Shown: in pieces, positions 1-4,650 of the stretch
Layout of the letters: each line of letters opens with the position of its first letter
Position numbering within the stretch: the first letter of the stretch is position 1
Source of the DNA: Alphaproteobacteria bacterium UBA5343
Lineage (GTDB): Bacteria > Pseudomonadota > Alphaproteobacteria > RF32 > UBA5343
Assembly: GCA_002410125.1 (NCBI GenBank)
Contig: DHQH01000039.1
Coordinates: forward strand, 458 to 6,041
Direction of reading: 5' to 3'
Length of the DNA: 5,584 bases
The notes under the pieces: generated by a model
Told to the model about the DNA's origin: nothing
The model's input: only the letters and a program-made list of their open reading frames with translations
The model's database searches: none
Made by a program: the position numbers and the translations under genes

Positions 1-509
1 ATATTTTCAACATCTTCACCAACGTAACCAGCCTCAGTTAAGGTTGTCGCATCCGCAATTGTAAATGGAACATCCAAAATACGAGCAAGTGTTTGTGCCA
101 ACAATGTTTTACCAGAACCTGTAGAACCAATTAAAAGCACATTAGATTTTGATAATTCGACATCTGCTTTTTTATTTCTATTACTATCAAGTCTTTTATA
201 GTGATTATAAACCGCAACCGACAGATATTTCTTAGCATCAGCTTGACCAATCACATAATCATCTAAGAAATTCACGATTTCTTGTGGAGTTGGCAAACCA
301 TCTTTAGTTACAAGTTTAGCTTTCTCGCCCAAATCTTCATTGATGATATCCATACATAAGTCAACACATTCATCACAAATAAAAACAGTCGGCCCCGCAA
401 TTAGCTTTTTAACTTCATGCTGACTTTTCCCACAAAAAGAACAATAAAGAGTATTATCTTTATCTTTACTTTTGCTTTTATCTTTTTTTGTTGTCTTTTT
501 CTCTGTCAT
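1..509 (-). CDS. clpX: ClpX, ATPase/unfoldase subunit of ClpXP protease (N-terminal 169 residues, cut by window edge)
   Basis: ClpX is the AAA+ unfoldase that recognises tagged or damaged cytoplasmic proteins and threads them into ClpP. I translated the first 169 residues from the ATG at 509. A Lys/Asp/Ser-rich leader (residues 2-19) precedes the four-cysteine zinc-binding domain (Cys23, Cys26, Cys45, Cys48, in YCSFCGKSQHEVKKLIAGP and ICDECVDLC). The AAA+ region follows, with the Walker A motif GSTGSGKT at 128-135 and the GYVG pore loop at 161-164, whose tyrosine (Y162) grips substrate in characterised ClpX proteins. The leader is about eight residues longer than in E. coli ClpX. The start is supported by TAGGAA eight to nine bases upstream. 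The gene lies 15 bases after the clpP stop, so the two are very probably cotranscribed. Walker B, sensor motifs and the C-terminal domain lie outside the window. Confidence 0.98.
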   Translation of the reverse strand, partial: MTEKKTTKKDKSKSKDKDNTLYCSFCGKSQHEVKKLIAGPTVFICDECVDLCMDIINEDLGEKAKLVTKDGLPTPQEIVNFLDDYVIGQADAKKYLSVAVYNHYKRLDSNRNKKADVELSKSNVLLIGSTGSGKTLLAQTLARILDVPFTIADATTLTEAGYVGEDVEN

Positions 510-524
510 TTACAAATTCCTAAA

Positions 525-1154
525 CTATTTCTTTACATCATCTCTATTTTCAACAATCTCATCAACAAGACCAAATTCTTTTGCCATTTCCGCTGTCATA
601 AAATTATCTCTTTCCATAGCATCTTCAATCACAGATAATTTTTTACCAGTATGTTTTACATAAATTTCATTTAATCTATGTTTAAGAGATAAGATCTCTT
701 TTGCATGAATTTCAATATCAGTTGCCTGACCTCTAAAACCACCCGATGGTTGATGAATCATAATACGAGAATTAGGCAAAGAATATCTCTTGCCCGCAGC
801 ACCACCAGCAAGAAGCAATGACCCCATAGAAGCGGCCTGACCAATACAAACAGTATTCACATCAGGTTTGATATATTGCATTGTATCATACATAGCCAAA
901 CCAGAAGTAACCACCCCACCAGGAGAATTGATATAAAAATAAATATCTTTATCTGGATTTTCTGATTCTAAAAACAACAATTGAGCACAAACGAGCGAAG
1001 ATACTTCGTCATTTACTTCACCTGTTAAAAAGATAATTCTTTCTTTTAATAACCTAGAATAAATATCAAAAGATCTCTCACCTCTTGATGTTTTCTCAAC
1101 CACTGTTGGCACCAAATAGCCATCATAAACTTCTAATGGATTTTTATCAAACAT
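525..1154 (-). CDS. clpP: ClpP, ATP-dependent Clp protease proteolytic subunit
   Basis: ClpP is the serine peptidase that forms the double-heptamer chamber of ClpXP in the cytoplasm. From the ATG at 1154 the protein has 209 residues, against 207 in E. coli. The catalytic triad is complete: Ser109 in GQAASMGS, His134 in MIHQPSGG and Asp183 in MERDNF. The intervals of 25 and 49 residues equal those of E. coli ClpP (97/122/171 in mature numbering). TSRGERSFDIYSRLLKER is also characteristic. The frame stays open upstream to a TTG at 1172, which would add MRKFCS. I prefer the ATG because it matches the usual N-terminal length and has a purine-rich GAGAAAG nine bases upstream, whereas the TTG has no convincing ribosome site. 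The start is therefore likely but not proven. The gene ends with TAG, 15 bases before clpX. Confidence 0.98.
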   Translation of the reverse strand: MFDKNPLEVYDGYLVPTVVEKTSRGERSFDIYSRLLKERIIFLTGEVNDEVSSLVCAQLLFLESENPDKDIYFYINSPGGVVTSGLAMYDTMQYIKPDVNTVCIGQAASMGSLLLAGGAAGKRYSLPNSRIMIHQPSGGFRGQATDIEIHAKEILSLKHRLNEIYVKHTGKKLSVIEDAMERDNFMTAEMAKEFGLVDEIVENRDDVKK

Positions 1155-1199
1155 AGAACAAAACTTTCTCAAAATTAAACATTATTACTTTATTATCTT

Positions 1200-1227
1200 A
1201 ATATACTAAACAAAAGGTAAAAAACAA
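1200..1227 (-). promoter_or_regulatory. candidate clpP-clpX promoter
   Basis: On the minus strand TATATT (1205-1200) could be a -10 box, one mismatch from consensus. TTGTTT (1227-1222) lies 16 bases upstream as a weak -35, matching three of six positions. The start of transcription would be near 1193, giving a leader of about 40 bases before the clpP ATG. The region 1173-1289 is very AT-rich, so chance matches are expected. I see no clear sigma-32-type heat-shock promoter, and no terminator hairpin between the upstream gene and clpP, so read-through into clpP is also possible. Confidence 0.3.
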
Positions 1228-1289
1228 TCAACAAAGATATTTTTATTTTTTCTAACCACTATCACACCACCTTAACCTATAAAAATGTC

Positions 1290-1811
1290 TTAATATAAAA
1301 GCACACCATTACTAGAATCATGTATTACCATTAAAGAATTAATTCTTTTTTGCACTTCTGGTTTATCAGACATATGAATAGACCACTGGTTAACTGCTCT
1401 TATTATTTCATAACAAAATTTATCAACTTGCAACTGCAATATTTGTTTTGTTGAATTATAATTACGGTGAATTACACTATTGCCTGAGGGAGGAGTAATA
1501 AAATGAAATTTATTTAATATTTTTCTAGCTTTTTGCTCTTCAATATTATCTTCACCTTGATGCAATAAACTACACCTCAATGAATAAAAATCATCACCAC
1601 ATAAAAATAAAGTTCTTTTTCTATCATACCCTGTAACTATATAAACAGATTCCATCCATGTTTTAAACCACTTAATTGACCTAGTCTTTGAATTTAATTT
1701 AGGGTTTTCTAACTTCCCACAAATATCAGGCATAGTTAGAGCAATCATTAAAGCCCCATACCAATTTTTATTTTCTACAGCCGTTCTAATAGCATCTGTA
1801 AACCTTTTCAT
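1290..1811 (-). CDS. conserved hypothetical protein with HEPN-like RxxxxH motif
   Basis: This is a 173-residue soluble protein with no signal peptide or membrane segment. The segments WYGALMIALTMPDICGKLENP (split here as WYGALMIALT at 17-26 and MPDICGKLENP at 27-37), FLCGDDFYSLRCSLLHQGED (69-88) and LQLQVDKFC (125-133) resemble, from memory, a widespread family of unnamed bacterial proteins. I cannot give a family accession. R79-C-S-L-L-H84 fits the RX4-6H signature of HEPN domains, which in many toxins and abortive-infection proteins forms an RNase active site. The helical character and size also fit. RNase or defence activity is therefore an inference from one motif. The ATG start is well supported by AGAGGA (1825-1820), eight bases upstream, and by a good promoter. 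GC content is about 32% in lines I counted, like the surroundings. No partner antitoxin or nucleotidyltransferase is adjacent. It sits between tig and clpP, where many relatives have no gene. Confidence 0.8.
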   Translation of the reverse strand: MKRFTDAIRTAVENKNWYGALMIALTMPDICGKLENPKLNSKTRSIKWFKTWMESVYIVTGYDRKRTLFLCGDDFYSLRCSLLHQGEDNIEEQKARKILNKFHFITPPSGNSVIHRNYNSTKQILQLQVDKFCYEIIRAVNQWSIHMSDKPEVQKRINSLMVIHDSSNGVLLY

Positions 1812-1846
1812 AACTCTATTCCTCTATCCAATATAAAATTTACTTA

Positions 1847-1874
1847 ATTATATACCTTACATAGAAAGAGTCTA
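1847..1874 (-). promoter_or_regulatory. promoter of the HEPN-like gene
   Basis: On the minus strand a perfect TATAAT (1852-1847) is preceded, after 16 bases, by TAGACT (1874-1869), which matches four of six -35 positions. Transcription would begin near 1840, about 30 bases before the ATG at 1811, leaving room for the AGAGGA ribosome site. This is the best housekeeping-type promoter in the window. It implies that the gene is expressed independently of tig and of the membrane-protein gene, both of which end in terminators. Confidence 0.6.
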
Positions 1875-1926
1875 ATATTTTTTACTAATGGTGAATCACC
1901 CAATAAACTATTGTCTGAAGGATTTT

Positions 1927-2034
1927 GTGCGAATAGAAGTTATTTAAGAAAATAAAAAATTTTAGTGTAGCAATTCTTACATGAATTTTTTATTATTCGC
2001 AAAATAACGATTAGTCGTGCAAAAGACGAAGGCA
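1927..2034. repeat. terminator-linked palindromic repeat, copy A
   Basis: This is an intergenic element of about 105 bases and a diverged sister of copy B (about 2715-2816). Plus-strand core 1955-1990 shares AAAAATT, TAGTGTAGC and TACATGAATTTTT with the other copy, in the same order and orientation. About 30 bases later both have AAAAGACGAAG (2021-2031 here), followed by the A-run of a terminator. The element is itself an imperfect palindrome. AAAAAATT (1954-1961) can pair with AATTTTTT (1984-1991), GTTATTT (1939-1945) with AAATAAC (2002-2008), and, as an alternative, GCGAATA (1929-1935) with TATTCGC (1994-2000). Transcribed from either strand it would form a long hairpin. It contains no open reading frame that I would call a gene. 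The outer boundaries are approximate. Confidence 0.75.
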
Positions 2035-2066
2035 CAAAAAAAGGTGGGGTATTAACTACCCCACCC
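2035..2066 (-). terminator. intrinsic terminator of the membrane-protein gene
   Basis: On the minus strand a perfect 9-bp GC-rich stem (arms 2057-2065 and 2043-2051, GGTGGGGTA and its complement) encloses a 5-base loop. It is followed by seven T residues (2042-2036). It starts about 21 bases after the stop codon at 2087. This is a textbook rho-independent terminator and separates this gene from the HEPN-like gene. Confidence 0.92.
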
Positions 2067-2086
2067 TCTTATTTTCTTATGAGATC

Positions 2087-2584
2087 TTACAACCCCATTT
2101 GGTAATCCGCAGCTTCAAATTCAATCTCAAATTTGAGATTGCAAAACGACCGACAAACTCCCCACACACCAAATATAAGTGCAGAGATTAATAAAATAAT
2201 AGACATCGGCCACAGCATATTAAGATATACCATGCCTAATTGAGCATCAAATCCCCCTACACCTTGCTGAAACATCAGCAAATATAGAGAAAAAGCACCT
2301 GTTCCTAACCCAAAAATCAGCGACCATCTCGCTGTAAGGGTCAATAACTTTTCACCAACCTCCTCAATCTTTCCCACAGGAAAGAATAAACGAAGAGAAG
2401 AATAAAAAATCGCACAGGATAGAAGGATATTTTCTATCCTAAATAGATGAAGAGTATTTAAACTAAACTCTTCCCTTGTTACGGGCCAATCAGCTATCTG
2501 CCCCTCGAAATAAACGAGGAAAATAGCACACATCCCCATAACCACAACCGTGAGCCCTCGGGCTTCAGCAACATGTTTTTTCAT
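2087..2584 (-). CDS. hypothetical four-helix inner-membrane protein
   Basis: I do not recognise this 165-residue protein. It appears to have four membrane segments: about residues 11-26 (LTVVVMGMCAIFLVYF), 49-69 (containing IENILLSCAIFYSSLRLFF), 87-107 (containing WSLIFGLGTGAFSLYLLMF) and 119-143 (containing WPMSIILLISALIFGVWG). Short acidic and basic loops separate them, and the C-terminal tail is acidic (FEIEFEAADYQ). There is no signal-peptidase site and no catalytic motif that I can identify. Counting GC line by line gives about 40%, against about 30% for tig, and codons such as CGA, GGG and CTC appear, which suggests recent acquisition. No Shine-Dalgarno sequence precedes the ATG at 2584; the upstream bases are AT-rich. 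The gene has its own terminator and lies between the two copies of the palindromic repeat. The open frame and membrane pattern make it likely to be real, but the start is uncertain. Confidence 0.72.
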   Translation of the reverse strand: MKKHVAEARGLTVVVMGMCAIFLVYFEGQIADWPVTREEFSLNTLHLFRIENILLSCAIFYSSLRLFFPVGKIEEVGEKLLTLTARWSLIFGLGTGAFSLYLLMFQQGVGGFDAQLGMVYLNMLWPMSIILLISALIFGVWGVCRSFCNLKFEIEFEAADYQMGL

Positions 2585-2714
2585 AATAAAATAGAATTTT
2601 TGTTAAGCTATTTCAAACTATTACAACATTAGACAAAATGCAAACATAAAATCCACATAATCCACCACCCTATTAAAAAGAACCAGATACTGCATCTGAT
2701 GAGTTTTTTTCAAG
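2585..2714. other. intergenic DNA between membrane-protein gene and repeat copy B
   Basis: No gene is visible in these 130 bases. On the minus strand TTGAAA, then 17 bases, then TATTTT could be a promoter for the membrane-protein gene. It ends only three bases before the ATG at 2584, so the transcript would begin inside the coding region, and I do not accept it as it stands. A small inverted repeat, CAGAT and ATCTG, occurs near 2685-2700 before a run of seven T on the plus strand. It is too short to call a terminator, and no plus-strand gene precedes it. Confidence 0.4.
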
Positions 2715-2816
2715 GTGCATTAATTACAAAGCGAGAAAAATTCTAGTGTAGCCCTGTACTACATGAATTTTTAGAAACTGTAGTAATTGATGTGATTTGA
2801 GAAAAAAGACGAAGAT
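2715..2816. repeat. terminator-linked palindromic repeat, copy B
   Basis: This is the second copy of the element described at 1927-2034, in the same orientation. Core 2736-2772 reads AAAAATTCTAGTGTAGC, a short loop region, then TACATGAATTTTT. The conserved AAAAGACGAAG is at 2804-2814, 31 bases after the core (30 in copy A), and is followed at once by the A-run of the tig terminator. The palindrome is clearer here. AAAAATTC (2736-2743) pairs with GAATTTTT (2765-2772), TGTAG (2747-2751) with CTACA (2759-2763), and outer arms 2717-2727 pair with 2783-2793 at nine of eleven positions. The two copies differ most in the loops and between the arms. Confidence 0.75.
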
Positions 2817-2845
2817 AAAAAAACCGTCCATAATACAATGGACGG
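2817..2845 (-). terminator. intrinsic terminator of tig
   Basis: On the minus strand an 8-bp stem, CCGTCCAT with ATGGACGG (arms 2838-2845 and 2824-2831), encloses a 6-base loop and is followed by seven T residues (2823-2817). It starts 26 bases after the tig stop codon. It shows that tig is not simply cotranscribed with clpP here, unlike the arrangement expected if the two were adjacent in an operon. Confidence 0.92.
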
Positions 2846-2871
2846 CTTAATTTTATCAATCTACTTAAAAA

Positions 2872-4305
2872 CTACTTTTCAGCTTTTTTAGCTGTAGCTT
2901 TCTTCTTTGCAGGAGCTTTCTTTTCGCCATCTGCTTTCTTAGCTGTTGTAGATTTCTTAGCTGCAGATTTTTTCTTTTTAGGTGTTGTAGTTTCTTCTTT
3001 ATATAAATCGTCAACACTTACTTTTTTATCTGTAACTTGAGCTTGACCTAAAATAAAATCAACAACTTTTTCTTCAAAGATTGGACCTTTAAGTTGTTCA
3101 ACAGCTTCTTTATTTTTAAGATAGAAATCAAACACAGCCTTTTCTTGTCCAGGATATCTTTGAGCTTCTTTCATGATAGCTCCATTAATATCTTCTTGTT
3201 TAATTTCTAATTTTTCTGTTTTGCCAACTTCTGATAATAAAATACCAAGTTTAACTCTTCTAACTGACAACTCTTTATACTCTTTTTCTAAGTCTTTTTT
3301 AGATTTGTCTTTTTCTTCTTCAGTTAATTGACCAGATTTTTCAGCTTGTTCATATTGGCTCATAATTTGTTGATATTCAGCATCAACCAAGCAATTAGGA
3401 ACTTCAAAATCAGCCTTAGAATCTAAAGAATCAAGAAGTGTTCTTTTTAATTTCATTTTAGATGCTTGCTCATGATCACTATTAATTCTTGTTTTAATAG
3501 TAGCTTTCAATGTTTCAAGGTTTTCTTCACCCATAGATTTAGCAAACTCATCATTAATCTCAACAGGAATAACTTCTTTAAGTTCTTTTACAGTTACTTT
3601 AAATAAAGCATCTTTACCAGCAAGTTCTTTAGCATGATATTCTTTAGGGAAAGGAACATTAACATCTATTTCTTCACCTATATTTTTACCAACTAACTGC
3701 TCTTCAAAACCAGGAATAAAAGAATTTGAACCAAGTTCTAACGGATAATCCGTACCTTTACCACCTGGGAAAGCTTCACCGTCAACAAAACCTTCAAAAT
3801 CAATCACAGTAATATCACCATTTTTAGATTTTCTTTTTGTTTTAACAGGTTTTGAATCTTTTCTTTGGCTTGAAAGATATTCAAGAGCTTTTGTAACTTC
3901 TTCTTCAGGAACTTCAGCAACTAATTTTTCTAATTTAATATCAGAGAAATCAACTTTACCAACCTCTGGTAAAACTTCCATATCCATCTTAATCTCTAAA
4001 TCTTTACCATCATCAAATTTTTCAATATTGATTTGTGGTTGCATAGCAGGTTGTAATTTTTTATCTTCAATTACTTTATTAGCACTATTTCTAACTGCCT
4101 CATCTAAAACTTCACCCATAATAGAAGCCTGATACTTAGACTTAATCATATTTTTAGGTGCTTTACCCGGTCTAAAACCAGGAAGTTTAATAGTTTTTTG
4201 GATTTCGTTTAATTTTGCATCAATTTGAGATTCAATATCTTTTGCAGGAACAACGATTTTATATTCCCTAACTAAACCGTCATTTTTTGATTCTGTAACT
4301 TTCAT
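2872..4305 (-). CDS. tig: trigger factor, ribosome-associated chaperone
   Basis: Trigger factor binds ribosomal protein L23 at the exit tunnel and shields nascent chains; it also has peptidyl-prolyl isomerase activity. The 477-residue protein shows the ribosome-binding domain with the signature GFRPGKAP at 43-50. An FKBP-type domain follows at about 163-245 (IDFEGFVDGEAFPGG, IPGFEEQLVG, FPKEYHAKELAG). A helical chaperone domain spans about 250-430. A tail at 437-477 is made mostly of Lys, Ala and Thr (roughly 16 Lys in the last 36 residues) and makes the protein about 45 residues longer than E. coli trigger factor (432). The ATG at 4305 is chosen because alignment begins there (MKVTESKNDG) and a purine-rich AAGAGA lies just upstream. 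The frame remains open for 44 more codons, but those read through the tRNA-Leu gene and are not protein-coding. The stop is TAG. Confidence 0.98.
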   Translation of the reverse strand: MKVTESKNDGLVREYKIVVPAKDIESQIDAKLNEIQKTIKLPGFRPGKAPKNMIKSKYQASIMGEVLDEAVRNSANKVIEDKKLQPAMQPQINIEKFDDGKDLEIKMDMEVLPEVGKVDFSDIKLEKLVAEVPEEEVTKALEYLSSQRKDSKPVKTKRKSKNGDITVIDFEGFVDGEAFPGGKGTDYPLELGSNSFIPGFEEQLVGKNIGEEIDVNVPFPKEYHAKELAGKDALFKVTVKELKEVIPVEINDEFAKSMGEENLETLKATIKTRINSDHEQASKMKLKRTLLDSLDSKADFEVPNCLVDAEYQQIMSQYEQAEKSGQLTEEEKDKSKKDLEKEYKELSVRRVKLGILLSEVGKTEKLEIKQEDINGAIMKEAQRYPGQEKAVFDFYLKNKEAVEQLKGPIFEEKVVDFILGQAQVTDKKVSVDDLYKEETTTPKKKKSAAKKSTTAKKADGEKKAPAKKKATAKKAEK

Positions 4306-4323
4306 TTTTTTCTCTTTTTCACT

Positions 4324-4352
4324 GTTATAAATAAAAAAAACACCACCTTGAA
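4324..4352 (-). promoter_or_regulatory. possible tig promoter overlapping the tRNA terminator
   Basis: On the minus strand TATAAC (4329-4324) matches five of six -10 positions. TTCAAG (4352-4347), 17 bases upstream, is a poor -35 lying in the loop and stem of the tRNA terminator. The transcript would start near 4317, leaving about 12 bases before the tig ATG. It is offered because the tRNA terminator leaves almost no other room for a tig promoter. Read-through from the tRNA is the alternative. Confidence 0.25.
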
Positions 4353-4363
4353 ATAAGGTGGTG
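4333..4363 (-). terminator. tRNA-Leu terminator sharing the tRNA 3' end
   Basis: On the minus strand a perfect 9-bp stem, CACCACCTT with AAGGTGGTG (arms 4363-4355 and 4349-4341), encloses a 5-base loop and is followed by eight T residues (4340-4333). The first stem arm includes the last acceptor-stem base, the discriminator A and the encoded CCA of the tRNA (4363-4359). The terminator hairpin and the mature tRNA 3' end therefore cannot form in full on the same molecule. The T-run ends 27 bases before the tig ATG. Confidence 0.88.
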
Positions 4364-4443
4364 CGGGTGAAGAGACTCGAACTCCCACGCCTTTCGGCAC
4401 TTGATCCTAAGTCAAGCGTGTCTACCAATTTCACCACACCCGC
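4359..4443 (-). tRNA. tRNA-Leu, anticodon TAG
   Basis: The minus strand folds into a class II tRNA of 85 bases including an encoded CCA (4361-4359). The 7-bp acceptor stem is GCGGGTG (4443-4437) with CACCCGC (4369-4363). The D-loop carries TTGGTAGAC. The anticodon stem CTTGA/TCAAG surrounds the loop CTTAGGA, so the anticodon is TAG (4409-4407), which reads CUA and, by wobble, other CUN leucine codons. A long variable arm (GCC GAAA GGC) follows, as expected for leucine tRNAs. The T-arm has loop TTCGAGT, and two of its five stem pairs are G-T. The discriminator base is A, as usual for leucine. Its terminator begins within its 3' end, and tig follows closely. Confidence 0.98.
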
Positions 4444-4464
4444 TTGTTCAATGTTAGATAATGA

Positions 4465-4491
4465 AATATATTGTTACACAAAAAAATGCAA
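4465..4491 (-). promoter_or_regulatory. candidate promoter of tRNA-Leu
   Basis: On the minus strand TTGCAT (4491-4486) and TATATT (4470-4465) are separated by 15 bases, shorter than the ideal 17. Transcription would start near 4458, giving a leader of about 15 bases before the tRNA 5' end at 4443, which RNase P would remove. The flanks are extremely T-rich, so this is a suggestion only. Confidence 0.35.
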
Positions 4492-4583
4492 GACTTTTTT
4501 TTACATTTTTTTCATTTTTTTTAAATTTTATCAAAATCTACCATCAAATACCTCATATTAATTGAATAAATCACACATAATTA

Positions 4584-4613
4584 TTGAAATATTAATTATT
4601 TCATAAATAATAT
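4584..4613 (+). promoter_or_regulatory. candidate promoter of the TPR lipoprotein gene, with a small palindrome
   Basis: TTGAAA (4584-4589) matches five of six -35 positions, and TAATAT (4608-4613) matches four of six -10 positions after 18 bases. A transcript from near 4620 would have a leader of about 30 bases. An inverted repeat, TGAAATA and TATTTCA, with a 5-base centre occupies 4585-4603, overlapping the -35 and spacer, where an operator could sit. In DNA this AT-rich such a palindrome may also be chance. Confidence 0.35.
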
Positions 4614-4638
4614 AGTAAAATACTAGTATAAAATTAAT

Positions 4639-4643
4639 GGAGA
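4639..4643 (+). promoter_or_regulatory. ribosome-binding site deciding a TTG start
   Basis: GGAGA lies eight bases (from its GGAG) upstream of a TTG at 4651. The ATG at 4637 that overlaps this site is in another frame and reaches a stop after three codons. In the lipoprotein frame a stop lies at 4624, and no ATG occurs until 4765, which is after the lipid-attachment cysteine. TTG is therefore the only start that keeps the signal peptide and has a ribosome site. Confidence 0.75.
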
Positions 4644-4650
4644 ATTAGAG

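Noticed and set aside
417..663. Two overlapping plus-strand open frames rich in Phe, Leu and Ser
   Set aside because: They are antisense to the clearly identified clpX start and clpP end, and their composition is what AT-rich lysine and glutamate codons give when read backwards.
1155..1172. A TTG start adding six residues to ClpP
   Set aside because: The ATG at 1154 gives the family's usual length and has the better upstream purine run; the TTG has none nearby.
1230..1289. A terminator between the HEPN-like gene and clpP
   Set aside because: The minus strand there has repeated GTGGT direct repeats but no complementary arm, so no stable hairpin precedes the T-rich tract.
1927..2816. Composite transposon or CRISPR interpretation of the two repeats
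   Set aside because: There is no transposase, the repeats lack clear target-site duplications, and there are only two diverged copies about 0.8 kb apart with a gene between them, which does not fit a CRISPR array.
4410..4415. TTGACT inside tRNA-Leu as a -35 box for tig
   Set aside because: No -10-like sequence occurs at a suitable distance; the bases belong to the anticodon stem and loop.
4358..4561. A 67-residue plus-strand open frame
   Set aside because: It reads through the antisense of tRNA-Leu and a T-rich tract, has no ribosome site and encodes a low-complexity Phe/Tyr-rich end.
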